From contig JAEZKL010000097.1 in assembly GCA_023415475.1 (NCBI GenBank), forward strand, positions 1 to 60,083: DNA of 60,083 nt, read 5' to 3'. The translations under genes were made by a program, and so were the position numbers. The DNA comes from Bacillota bacterium (GTDB lineage Bacteria > Bacillota > Clostridia > Lachnospirales > Lachnospiraceae). The notes under the pieces were generated by a model. The model did not search any database, was not told the DNA's origin, and was given only the letters and a program-made list of their open reading frames with translations. Below, piece after piece: positions 44,061 to 52,929 of the stretch (position 1 is the stretch's first letter; every line of letters starts with the position of its first letter).

Positions 44061-44088
44061 TACTATTCGAGGTTTTGATTAATGTCAA
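44060..44088 (-). promoter_or_regulatory. valS promoter
   Basis: Minus-strand TTGACA (44083-44088), 17 bases, TAGTAT (44060-44065), immediately before the T-box leader. Confidence 0.65.
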
Positions 44089-44113
44089 GTATTTTTTCAT
44101 ATTTCGTCGCCTG

Positions 44114-44290
44114 TTATGTCAGTTTAACCCTACTTCCGTCTGGCATTTGCAAGGATACGCCGATCTGCCCGTATGCTGTCAAGTGTTCTTTTAGGTTTTG
44201 TATGAGTAATTCTCGCCGGGCATCATTGGAATAATCCGTGTTCATTTTCTCGGCAAGGCCCTGTATCTCTTTTCCCGATACCGGTATCAC
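44114..44290 (-). CDS. 58-residue protein, coupled to the coiled-coil membrane protein
   Basis: A small gene that begins at GTG 44290 overlapping the upstream stop codon (GTGA overlap), so it can be made by translational coupling. Sequence: VIPVSGKEIQGLAEKMNTDY, SNDARRELLIQNLKEHLTAY, GQIGVSLQMPDGSRVKLT. It has two amphipathic helices and a short beta C-terminus and no membrane segment. Codon use and composition look real. I do not know a homolog. It lies last in the five-gene DUF5716/DUF5717 cluster. The alternative is that the frame is a chance or remnant frame. Confidence 0.6.
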   Translation of the reverse strand: MIPVSGKEIQGLAEKMNTDYSNDARRELLIQNLKEHLTAYGQIGVSLQMPDGSRVKLT

Positions 44291-45516
44291 ACAGAGTTTT
44301 CGGATGGAATCTCAATCCGATATCTGCGCAGGAGCTTCTCTGACTCCTGGACACAATCCGGATAGCTTTTCATCACCTGCGTAATTGCACCGAGTGCCTC
44401 GTCCTTCTGATCATTATTAGCTTCTATTCTATCCCTCAGCTTCTGTCTACGCACATTAAGTCGATGGCGTACCTCAACCATCTCCTTATTATCAATAATG
44501 GCAGTCGGCTGATAGATCCATATCTCAGAATCGACGATCCCATATTTCTTCAGTTCGTGTATTAGCTCATTATTAAAGAATTCCAACAGCTCGGTATTAC
44601 TTTGATACCGCCTGGCTTCATCCTTCATACGAACATATTCTTCCCAGGCGATTTTTAACTGTTCGTAATTTTGTACCATGTATTTGCTATAGGAATACTC
44701 CAGATAATTTCGGTTATTAACGGATTTAATTTTCACCTTGTTCATCAGCATAATCTGTCTGTTCTGCTTCGTCTGTACCAAGCGGATACTTCCGGAGTTC
44801 TTTCTTGCTTCCATAAAAATATATAAAGCAGACACCATTCCCATTAATACAGTTAATAAGAAAGGGATTGTAAAGCTTGCTTCCGAATAGAAGGAGAGTA
44901 AGGCAAATAAGAGAAATAACACAATGACAATCACACTGGTCGTAACTGCGATACCCTTAAGAAAAGCCTGTTTACTGATGATCTCCTCCTGCTCTTCATC
45001 CAGCTTTTGTCTCTCTTTCTCCAGATGCATGATGTCCTTCTGAATCACTGCCTGATATTCCTCAGCCTCCCGGATTGACGTCATTTCCTTTGGTAGCTGC
45101 TTCTCATAGCTCTCATAGAGATGATACTGCCGTTCCGATAGAATGGAGCTCTTTTTTTGCAGCTTTTCACGCTCTTTATTCAAATTAACAAGCTTTCTCG
45201 CTGCCTCCTCAAGATTCTGCCTTTGGTCCTGAGGTATCATATCAATCTTCTGTATATCTGTCAGATAAGAGGTAACTGCCTGATATTCTACCTTGGCTTC
45301 ATCGATCTGCCGTCCGCTTTCTATGATAATCTCACAATTATCCTTTACATAGCTCATTCGTTCGGTATGGGTGCCAAGCTTCGCTGAAGGCTTTCCTTCT
45401 TTCCTTTTCTCTTGTCTCTGGGCAGCCGTATCCAATTCTATCTCCTGCCTGTATCCATCTTCCTCTACTTCCTGCACCGCTCTCTTCTTTTTACCAAATA
45501 AACCAAATAGTCCCAT
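44287..45516 (-). CDS. Coiled-coil membrane protein of the DUF5716/DUF5717 cluster
   Basis: 409 residues. Starts MGLFGLFGKKKRAV, a basic amphipathic N-terminus. Residues about 45-195 are a long helical coiled coil (YVKDNCEIIIESGRQIDEAK, MHLEKERQKLDEEQEEIISK). Two adjacent membrane segments follow (GIAVTTSVIVIVLFLLFALL and FTIPFLLTVLMGMVSALYIF), then a second helical half (LEYSYSKYMVQNYEQLKIAW, VRHRLNVRRQKLRDRIE). Both helical parts should be cytoplasmic, so it looks like a membrane anchor for partners. ATG 45516 has GGAGG five bases upstream; a TTG four codons earlier is part of that site. No family known to me. 127 nt separate it from the helical-repeat protein. Confidence 0.8.
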   Translation of the reverse strand: MGLFGLFGKKKRAVQEVEEDGYRQEIELDTAAQRQEKRKEGKPSAKLGTHTERMSYVKDNCEIIIESGRQIDEAKVEYQAVTSYLTDIQKIDMIPQDQRQNLEEAARKLVNLNKEREKLQKKSSILSERQYHLYESYEKQLPKEMTSIREAEEYQAVIQKDIMHLEKERQKLDEEQEEIISKQAFLKGIAVTTSVIVIVLFLLFALLSFYSEASFTIPFLLTVLMGMVSALYIFMEARKNSGSIRLVQTKQNRQIMLMNKVKIKSVNNRNYLEYSYSKYMVQNYEQLKIAWEEYVRMKDEARRYQSNTELLEFFNNELIHELKKYGIVDSEIWIYQPTAIIDNKEMVEVRHRLNVRRQKLRDRIEANNDQKDEALGAITQVMKSYPDCVQESEKLLRRYRIEIPSENSV

Positions 45517-45655
45517 TCCAACCTCCAAAATAACTTTAATGCAAACCTAGTTATACTCTATATCTCAATGTTTCCTAAATACTATACTCTCATCATGATA
45601 ACCTGTCTGCACATAGTGTAAGTTAGTGCCGAGGTAGATGCTTTTCTTCACACTA

Positions 45656-46486
45656 TTACATCTGCCGTATCTGAATCTTCCAGCCTTCAATCAGTTCCTC
45701 AATTCTTTGATAATATTCATTCATATTACCTGTGAGCTTTAGCTGCTTGATATTATGAAGCTCAATCATCAGACTGCTTTGCTTTGCCTCTTCCTTCTTG
45801 GCCTGAATCATACCTTCTATATTCAGCCGTAATGCCTCACTGACCTGATACTCTTCTAATTTATTAAGGTAAAGCTCCTCCATACCGATAAGATAGATAG
45901 CAGTTAGATATTGACGTAAGGATTCCTCCTTATTATTTCTTATATATGCCTGTTCAAATAATTCTGCTGCCGTCCGAACTCCAACGGTATGTATCTTAGC
46001 AACCGCCAAGTTATGCAGTATATCACCATAATCCTCCGGTGTGAGCTCTATCGCTTCCGTCGACTCCGACAGCTTTTCATACTCTGCTTCAGCCTCCTTA
46101 AATTGCCGTTGCTTCAGATAATTATTTGCTTTAATACACTTCCTTTTAATTATAGGCATTCCTGCGATGGTATCTAATTCCTTGAGGTAGCTTTTAATCT
46201 CATATTCCGTATAGTAGTCTGCACTGCATAATATCACTGTCACCATAGTTTTAGTGTCTGCATGATGCTTTTTTAACTGTCTAAGCTTCTCGGCCCGCTC
46301 AGGAAGCTTCAGTTCCGTCTGAATCCAATCAATCAGTGCATCACTAAATAGCTCCTCTTCGATCAGATAAATATGGTGAAAGAGGAAATGACATAGCTCC
46401 TCAATGGAATACACCCGTATTCCGCTTGAGGGAAAACTGTATGGTCTTTTGGTTCTTGCGCCACTGCATAATATCAGCTTACCCAT
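45656..46486 (-). CDS. Helical-repeat (TPR-like) protein of the DUF5716/DUF5717 cluster
   Basis: 276 residues, soluble, almost all helical. The N-terminus CSGARTKRPYSFPSSGIRVY, SIEELCHFLFHHIYLIEEEL is a distinctive block that I recall in Lachnospiraceae proteins found in this gene neighbourhood. Residues about 118-215 read as TPR-like pairs (NNYLKQRQFKEAEAEYEKLS, DYGDILHNLAVAKIHTVGVR, AAELFEQAYIRNNKEESLRQ). It likely serves as an adaptor between the chaperone-like ATPase and the membrane protein. GAGGAAG precedes the ATG. Function unknown. Confidence 0.8.
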   Translation of the reverse strand: MGKLILCSGARTKRPYSFPSSGIRVYSIEELCHFLFHHIYLIEEELFSDALIDWIQTELKLPERAEKLRQLKKHHADTKTMVTVILCSADYYTEYEIKSYLKELDTIAGMPIIKRKCIKANNYLKQRQFKEAEAEYEKLSESTEAIELTPEDYGDILHNLAVAKIHTVGVRTAAELFEQAYIRNNKEESLRQYLTAIYLIGMEELYLNKLEEYQVSEALRLNIEGMIQAKKEEAKQSSLMIELHNIKQLKLTGNMNEYYQRIEELIEGWKIQIRQM

Positions 46487-46506
46487 GCTTCACTTCCTCA
46501 TTTTTA

Positions 46507-47769
46507 TCAAATTTCTACTGTGGTTTCTAAGATACACCCTGTCTCTGGATAAATTTCACCAAAGCCCAGGTCATTCACTCTGATTACTCCGGTGGATTGA
46601 TCCTTGCAGGTAAGGTTAATCGCCAGTCGGGTCATGCGATTTGGCCTGTCCGGTAAACCTGTCAGACGTATCTTCTCCCTCACAATCTCCTTAGATATTA
46701 TATTTTTCAATATAAGCTCCAGCTCGGCTTCTCCCTCCGGGATGACCTCTATGCTTTTATTCACTTCGTACCAGGTCTCCCCAGCCTCAGCCAGGACCTC
46801 CTCCTGAAACTTAGTGTCCTTATAAATTCGTATACTTACAATACTGGTAATCATATCATCATTAAGAAGAATAAATTCCTCCAGGGTTCTGTCACCGGAT
46901 AGTTCCTTTGCCGCATAGCAGGCACCCTTTGTAAAAAGGTTCTGCCCCATGAACACCCGCCTTCCCGTACACAAGCCCCGGATTACCTCATCCGCCCAGC
47001 CTCCGTTAAAGCCTGCACCGGAAAAATAGAGCGTGGTCACCAGCTTCTTATAGAGTGCGGTGTTGGCAATATTCTCAAAAATATACGCATGATTCTCCTG
47101 TTCATTCTTCAACATCCTATCGTTCAGGTCATGGCTGTAATCTGTCTTATTTAAACAGGCTATCATCGGTTTTGTTCTCTTGTTTAATTTAATTTGATAG
47201 TAGAGAAGACCTTCCTCGCTAAAATCAAACAATCCCACATCATTCATCCATAGGGACTTGTCCTGGCTAAGTGCGTAATAAAGGTATGCACCGGCATGAC
47301 TCATTACCACTACCCGATCCTTCTCCAAGCCTAATTGCTCCAAAGCAGAATAGATGCTCTCCACTAATGCCGGACATGTATTACGAACTGTCACGACCAT
47401 CTTTGATATCTGCTCTGTAGGAAAATACCGCTTAATAAGCATCAGGGTTTTACGCAGATATTTCTCCAGCAAGGCTACCGGGCTAAAGGTCTGGTCGTAG
47501 ATTCGAACCTCTGTCCCCTTGATCAGCTTGTCCAGTAAATTCTCCACCATAATTCCCGCATGCTCCGCTCCGCAGGCTAGCGCCTCTTCACCAAACAGCC
47601 ATTGCTTCGTTTCCGCTTTGACGCATAATACCGTCGGTATCAGATTAAGCTCATCCTCTTCTCTTATACTGATTGGTATCGGCTGGGAGGCTTTGTAGCT
47701 ATAGCAGCTAATCTGAGTATAATCCTCGCATAAATCATATCCGACGATCAATTTTCTTGTTGTATCCAT
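46507..47769 (-). CDS. Hsp70/actin-like ATPase-fold protein (DUF5716-like)
   Basis: 420 residues. Phosphate 1-like segment LIVGYDLCEDYTQISCYSY, then IPTVLCVKAETKQWLFGEEA, which mirrors the DnaK IPSVVAF...GxxA motif. Phosphate 2-like segment DVGLFDFSEEGLLYYQI and adenosine-like segment TLYFSGAGFNGGWADEVIRG give the Hsp70/actin fold in order. Phosphate 2 lacks the DxGGGT consensus, so activity may be weak or altered. Residues about 300-420 form a beta-rich C-terminus, comparable to a reduced substrate-binding domain. No lid helices. I recall this family as DUF5716. It is 21 bases upstream of the helical-repeat gene. Function unknown. Confidence 0.8.
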   Translation of the reverse strand: MDTTRKLIVGYDLCEDYTQISCYSYKASQPIPISIREEDELNLIPTVLCVKAETKQWLFGEEALACGAEHAGIMVENLLDKLIKGTEVRIYDQTFSPVALLEKYLRKTLMLIKRYFPTEQISKMVVTVRNTCPALVESIYSALEQLGLEKDRVVVMSHAGAYLYYALSQDKSLWMNDVGLFDFSEEGLLYYQIKLNKRTKPMIACLNKTDYSHDLNDRMLKNEQENHAYIFENIANTALYKKLVTTLYFSGAGFNGGWADEVIRGLCTGRRVFMGQNLFTKGACYAAKELSGDRTLEEFILLNDDMITSIVSIRIYKDTKFQEEVLAEAGETWYEVNKSIEVIPEGEAELELILKNIISKEIVREKIRLTGLPDRPNRMTRLAINLTCKDQSTGVIRVNDLGFGEIYPETGCILETTVEI

Positions 47770-47827
47770 AATATAACCATGCCTTTCTCATAGCCTGCAG
47801 ACTATGTGCCAAAGAAGACGCAGCCAC

Positions 47828-50800
47828 CTAATTGATTTGCTTGAAACAGGTATCTGCCAGGTATTCTCGCTGAATATAATTCTCCATCATACCCAGCAGG
47901 GTGCTATCATCCTTTACCTCCTCTGCCATCAGCATCAAATTGATCTGATTATATCTGCTATCCTCATCCTCCGGAGTCTCGGGGTCATACTGGGCATGGA
48001 AGCTTTCTGTAGTTGCTTCCTCCTCCGCATAGCCTTCCGTGATGTAATACTGTACTGTCTCATGATAGAATAATGAAAACTCCTTCACATGGATCCCCAT
48101 GAATACATTGTTCATCCGCTCCGTGATATAATCCTGTTCCTGTTGCTTTATAAAGCGAAAATGAATGTATACCTGATTTCTTGGATCAGTAATATATGTA
48201 ATATAACATTTATTCAATACCTTCTCCGGCAGGGCTATTTGATTACGGTATTCGGCGAAGTAAGGAAGTACAATCCCCTTCTTTACCAGGCTTGTAATCT
48301 GACGTTCTATAAAGATTCGTTCATTTTCAGTCAGCAGCTTGTTACGGATATTGTATTTTAACCAGGCAAGGAGGCAGATTTCATTCTCATCATAATTCAA
48401 TTCCCTCCTCATAATCGGGAACAGCTCCGAAGATATGATATGCTCATGTACCAGATATTGATAAGCATAAAAGGATAAATATGCCCGAATCAGCTTATGG
48501 TTTGTAATCTCCTTATAATATTCATAAAATACCTGGTAGCTGTCTTCGATATAACTTTCCGCAAACAATAAATGGTTAAGTAACCGTTCCTCCAGGCTAT
48601 GAGTATCCAGCTCAAAGCTCTTAGCTGCCTTCCAAAGCCGGAACATCTCGACCGTCGCTCCCTCGTAATAACGAACCAGATACTGCAGAATTGCTTCGTC
48701 ATATTTGCCGTGTAGGAAGACATAATAGCATAGGGATACCATAATATCATGCTGCTCATCTGCATCCGAAGTCATCATCCAACCCGAACACATCTTCACA
48801 AGACGATTGACGGTGATGCCTTCAAATCCGAAGTCCTCCAACGCCTTAAGTGCCAGATTATAAAGCTTTCTGACTACCATATATTCAATATATTTCGCTC
48901 TTTCAATGGGCTTAATATTATGAAGATCAATCTGGTTAAGATAATATTCCAGAAGCTCATCGTTATAATTCTCATAGTAATATTCAATCAAGGTCTGGTA
49001 ACAATCCGTAATATATTCCTTCGCAAGGTCCTCAATCTGCAGCACCTGCTTACGAAGCGCAATCGATTTGTCACTCAGGATCCGATCATTTTGATACCGG
49101 TCAAATAGATGCAATAACAACATGGAGTGGTTGGAATATTCCAGGCAATGATTCTCATACTCCTCAGGATTAAGATACGGGGTTACACTATAGTCAACAG
49201 ACTCTATATAATAATTTCCGAAGCTGTCAATTAAGAATATCTCCGCATTACTTGTAAAAATGTCAATCTGAGTACTGCCCATATTCAGAACTTGATTTTC
49301 TTCAAATCCAAGCTCCTTATGAACGACTCTGACACTAATCATATTAGGATTATCACAGATAAGCTCATGGCGATACATTACATAAGGCATATGTTTAGAA
49401 AGCTCTGCTGTCAATACATTTTTAGTCATGAATTCCTGATATAATACCGCCAAATCACTACTGATCTGATGTGCAGCAAGCATATTTATGGCGAATATCT
49501 CCATGCGTTTCAGATAACTGCGGTAAATCGGTTCATTCTTATCCTTGTTTCTTATTATATTAGCATAGAGAAATGCCTTCTTACGATCGCTTATACTGCT
49601 GTTATAGATAAAATATAATAATACCGGCTGAGCCAAAGGCTCCTGTAGGTCGTAGCTGATTGAATACATATAGTATTCATAAAGCTCTGTGATTCGAAGC
49701 TGTGCTTCGACACCAAGCCGATACCATTCATAATATTTCTCCGACCTTTTCAAGCCCTTAATCAACAGACAGCAGATGGCCGATAAGGTGTCAATATCGC
49801 CAAATTCATCATAAAGCTTTACCAGGCTATGATAAATGAGCGGATGATATGTCTTTCTCTTTTTGGCAAGATAGGTATACTGCCGTGCCAACTCCTTCGA
49901 AAGCATCCGATTCTTAATTCCAAAATTCAATATCTGAAGCTCGAACTCGTCCAATTCGTGAAGTAGAACCGGTTCCTGATTCAGAATACAGACTGCTTCA
50001 TAATAAAGAATCGGACTATGACATCCGGCTTCATACTGTTCCTTGATGTCGGATAGCTTTTTACCTCCGCTTTTACCATAGGTTGAATCTATGTTCAAAA
50101 GGAACCAGAGTATCCGCCAGTCATCCTTCCCATTCTCATAATAGTCTCGGATAACCCGGGCGGCTTCCTTGATTACCTCATCCTCCTTCTCATATAGAGC
50201 GTTCAGATATAGGTATGCACAGTATTCCACCACAGATCTGCGTTTCCATATGGCTTCTTCCTTTTGAAAGCGATCCAGCTCTTCCTTCACGAGCTTTTCT
50301 TTACCGGATATCAATGCCAAATGGGCCTTAATTAGGCTCTTTCGCTTACTGTCCTCCCGATCGGGCAGTTCCTTCCATAGAGCTTCTGCTACATCGATAT
50401 AATTCTCCAAATTAATTTTATTCAATCGAAAGCTGAGATAATTATCAATCAGACCTAGCTCCAGCTTCTGAATCAGCCTATGCTCTGATCGATGTTCCTG
50501 ATGCTTTCTATAACTGCATTTCACTTCGACAGTAATGGTTTGATATGCCGTCTTAATCACTATCTGACCATAATTGTTTCCGGCCCTAAGCTTCACCGGA
50601 TCAATGGAATAGGAGATCTGATGCGTATTGCCGATAAATCGGTCCGCCCATAAGAATTTCTGTTCCAATTGAATAAAGGGTGCTTCCGTGCTTACTCTGA
50701 TTTCAGCATAGCCCCAATGGTCTTTCGTTAGAATCAGCTTATCACTTATCCCCTCTTCCGTAACGGAATATTCGACCTGTGTCTTATCAACTACAAGACG

Positions 50801-51373
50801 AATCATCGCTTTCTTATGAACTGCTATTAAAAACTCCTCTAAAGCCTGGCTGGTAGTAATGCTCTTAATCAGATTACGATAAATGTAACGATAACGTTCT
50901 TCATTTGCTAAAAAGATCCTTTCAAATTCCTCCATTCGGAAGACCTTCTTTGCTTCGGACCAGTCCATCCTGGCTAAATTGGTAAACTGGAATAAATCCT
51001 TTATCTTACCCAATGAGGTGGTTACATAAGCAACCTCTATATTAATATAAAAGGGAATCGTCTTCTCCCCACAATCACTGACGACACTGATCTCACCCTG
51101 TATCACTTCTCCGGCCTTAAGGTAATCCGCATGAAATGAATAGATAACCGTATTAGAAATACCTAAGAAGGATGAGCTCTCAATCTGCATCAAACGGTTT
51201 GAGGAATAAATGATACCCTTCATTTCCCGCTCCATAGAATTACTGATGATGAAGCTGCCTTCATAAGATTTTCCTGTTTCTACTGTTATCCTGATTTCTT
51301 CTTCGGACAGACAAATAAATGGAAGCTCGTATTCAAAATCACCATTTGAAAAACGTTCAATTTTATCCTTCAA
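47828..51373 (-). CDS. Large beta-domain plus helical-solenoid protein (DUF5717-like)
   Basis: About 1181 residues. Residues 1-300 hold two Ig-like beta regions (ITVETGKSYEGSFIISNS, VIQGEISVVSDCGEKTIPFY and AEIRVSTEAPFIQLEQKFLW, NYGQIVIKTAYQTITVEVKC). The remaining ~850 residues are helical repeats (KRKSLIKAHLALISGKEKLV, YLYLNALYEKEDEVIKEAAR, CCLLIKGLKRSEKYYEWYRL), with an acidic C-terminus. No signal peptide or membrane segment. I recall this as DUF5717. Initiation is probably TTG 51373 (KDKIERFSNGDFEYELP), 8 bases after AAAGGAG; ATG 51400 has no such site. It is the first gene of the cluster and is divergent from an aminotransferase gene. Confidence 0.8.
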   Translation of the reverse strand: MKDKIERFSNGDFEYELPFICLSEEEIRITVETGKSYEGSFIISNSMEREMKGIIYSSNRLMQIESSSFLGISNTVIYSFHADYLKAGEVIQGEISVVSDCGEKTIPFYINIEVAYVTTSLGKIKDLFQFTNLARMDWSEAKKVFRMEEFERIFLANEERYRYIYRNLIKSITTSQALEEFLIAVHKKAMIRLVVDKTQVEYSVTEEGISDKLILTKDHWGYAEIRVSTEAPFIQLEQKFLWADRFIGNTHQISYSIDPVKLRAGNNYGQIVIKTAYQTITVEVKCSYRKHQEHRSEHRLIQKLELGLIDNYLSFRLNKINLENYIDVAEALWKELPDREDSKRKSLIKAHLALISGKEKLVKEELDRFQKEEAIWKRRSVVEYCAYLYLNALYEKEDEVIKEAARVIRDYYENGKDDWRILWFLLNIDSTYGKSGGKKLSDIKEQYEAGCHSPILYYEAVCILNQEPVLLHELDEFELQILNFGIKNRMLSKELARQYTYLAKKRKTYHPLIYHSLVKLYDEFGDIDTLSAICCLLIKGLKRSEKYYEWYRLGVEAQLRITELYEYYMYSISYDLQEPLAQPVLLYFIYNSSISDRKKAFLYANIIRNKDKNEPIYRSYLKRMEIFAINMLAAHQISSDLAVLYQEFMTKNVLTAELSKHMPYVMYRHELICDNPNMISVRVVHKELGFEENQVLNMGSTQIDIFTSNAEIFLIDSFGNYYIESVDYSVTPYLNPEEYENHCLEYSNHSMLLLHLFDRYQNDRILSDKSIALRKQVLQIEDLAKEYITDCYQTLIEYYYENYNDELLEYYLNQIDLHNIKPIERAKYIEYMVVRKLYNLALKALEDFGFEGITVNRLVKMCSGWMMTSDADEQHDIMVSLCYYVFLHGKYDEAILQYLVRYYEGATVEMFRLWKAAKSFELDTHSLEERLLNHLLFAESYIEDSYQVFYEYYKEITNHKLIRAYLSFYAYQYLVHEHIISSELFPIMRRELNYDENEICLLAWLKYNIRNKLLTENERIFIERQITSLVKKGIVLPYFAEYRNQIALPEKVLNKCYITYITDPRNQVYIHFRFIKQQEQDYITERMNNVFMGIHVKEFSLFYHETVQYYITEGYAEEEATTESFHAQYDPETPEDEDSRYNQINLMLMAEEVKDDSTLLGMMENYIQREYLADTCFKQIN

Positions 51374-51580
51374 ATAATAAGCTCCTTTCACAGAAATCAT
51401 TGCAAAATATCCAAAATAAGATATAATATTGTAATAATTATAATTCAATCATAGAAAAAAATCCAGTATTTATCAAAAAACGCTGGTTTTACAGGTCGTT
51501 TTAATATCGTATCATTATATATCATTATAAATATAATTTTTATAGATATTCGGGCAGTTATTGTACCGGGAAGGAGTCAT

Positions 51581-52681
51581 ATGATAAAACATTCAGATCA
51601 TTTTCATGGCAGTGATTTAGAGACAATTGAGAAGGTATATGGAATTAAGAAGGAGGATATCATAAGCTTCTCAGCGAATGTAAATCCCCTGGGCATCTCA
51701 CCCAAGCTTAAGGCTACATTAGCACAGAGGATCGATGCTATCATGAGTTATCCCGATCGGGAATATAGCTCACTTCGCAGGAAAATCGCCGAATATGCTC
51801 ATACCGATATGGATAATGTTATCGTAGGCAATGGTTCAACAGAACTCATTTCTTTGTTCATCCAGATTAAGCATCCAAAAAAAGCTTTGATCATCGGCCC
51901 TACCTATTCCGAATATGAACGAGAGGTAGCTTTAGGAGGCGGAACAACCCGTTATTACCGTTTGGAGGAAGAGAAGGATTTTATTTTGGATATATCGTCC
52001 TTAGAGAAGGAGCTGACCTCCGATGTTGATCTCCTTGTCATCTGTAATCCAAATAATCCGACTTCCTCAGCTATAGCGAAAAGCGATATGAGAAAGATTT
52101 TAGACATCTGTAAACAAAAGGGTATCTTCGTAATGGTGGACGAAACCTACGTAGAATTTACGGAAGATGTTGCAAAGATCACTTCAGCCCCGTTGACCGG
52201 ATATTATAACAATATCATCATTCTCCGGGGTATCTCCAAATTTTTTGCGGCACCAGGTCTTCGCCTGGGCTATGCCATCTGCGGAAACGCAGATTTGTTA
52301 AAAGAAATGAATCAAAGAAAGAATCCCTGGACCATCAACAGCCTTGCCGCCATTGCAGGTGAGATTATGTTCACGGACGAAGAATATATTAAGGACACCC
52401 GCACGCTGATTGCAACAGAGCGTGACCGGATCTGCTCTAACCTCGCTGCCTGCAAGAATATTAAGTACTACCCCCCGACCGCAAACTTTATCCTGATAAA
52501 GATACTGAAGGAGGAGACCACCTCAATGGATCTGTTCGAAGCCGCTATTCGCAAAGGTCTAATGATCCGTGACTGCTCTACCTTCCCATTCCTGAATAAC
52601 AAGTTCATCCGTTTCTGTTTTATGAATCCGGAGCATAACAATGCACTGCTCGAGATATTATTGGCAGAATTAAATCAATAA
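51581..52681 (+). CDS. Class II pyridoxal-phosphate aminotransferase (HisC/CobD type)
   Basis: 366 residues, fold type I. SANVNPLGISPKLKATLAQR at the N-terminus, the PLP phosphate/ring contacts (VGNGSTELISLF, CNPNNPTSS, DETYVEFTED), the Schiff-base Lys in RGISKFFAAPGLRLGYAIC and the C-terminal arginine RFCFMNPEHNNALL. Closest relatives are histidinol-phosphate aminotransferase and L-threonine-O-3-phosphate decarboxylase (CobD); the N-terminal HGSDLETIEKVYG is typical of the CobD-like group. No cobalamin or histidine genes adjoin, so the reaction is open. GGAAGGAG lies 6 bases before the ATG. Confidence 0.88.
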   Translation: MIKHSDHFHGSDLETIEKVYGIKKEDIISFSANVNPLGISPKLKATLAQRIDAIMSYPDREYSSLRRKIAEYAHTDMDNVIVGNGSTELISLFIQIKHPKKALIIGPTYSEYEREVALGGGTTRYYRLEEEKDFILDISSLEKELTSDVDLLVICNPNNPTSSAIAKSDMRKILDICKQKGIFVMVDETYVEFTEDVAKITSAPLTGYYNNIIILRGISKFFAAPGLRLGYAICGNADLLKEMNQRKNPWTINSLAAIAGEIMFTDEEYIKDTRTLIATERDRICSNLAACKNIKYYPPTANFILIKILKEETTSMDLFEAAIRKGLMIRDCSTFPFLNNKFIRFCFMNPEHNNALLEILLAELNQ

Positions 52682-52698
52682 GACATCGATCCACTTAA

Positions 52699-52739
52699 GG
52701 AAAGGATAACAGCCTGCAAAATACACCGTTATCCTTTCC
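52699..52739 (+). terminator. Terminator of the aminotransferase gene
   Basis: GGAAAGGATAAC/GTTATCCTTTCC perfect 12-base arms, followed by TTTATT. Confidence 0.85.
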
Positions 52740-52848
52740 TTTATTAACGCTTTATTCGGTCCTTCTCTATGCTGATTCCATTCCCAATCCCCCATATGGC
52801 AGATTTATATATTCTATAGTTTCTTATAAAATTTTAAGAATTAATTTA

Positions 52849-52897
52849 TTGACTTACCGATATAGAGTGTTATAATACATATTTATTAGGCACCTAA
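52849..52897 (+). promoter_or_regulatory. marR promoter with candidate MarR operator
   Basis: TTGACT (52849-52854), 16 bases, TATAAT (52871-52876). At the start point lies the palindrome TTAGG-CA-CCTAA (52886-52897), a good candidate for autoregulation. Confidence 0.6.
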
Positions 52898-52929
52898 ACA
52901 ATTTTGGAAATATTAAGGAGGAGAGATCA

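Noticed and set aside
52801..52929. Small regulatory RNA or leader peptide before marR.
   Set aside because: The space is explained by a promoter, an operator-like palindrome and the SD; no short ORF with its own SD is visible.
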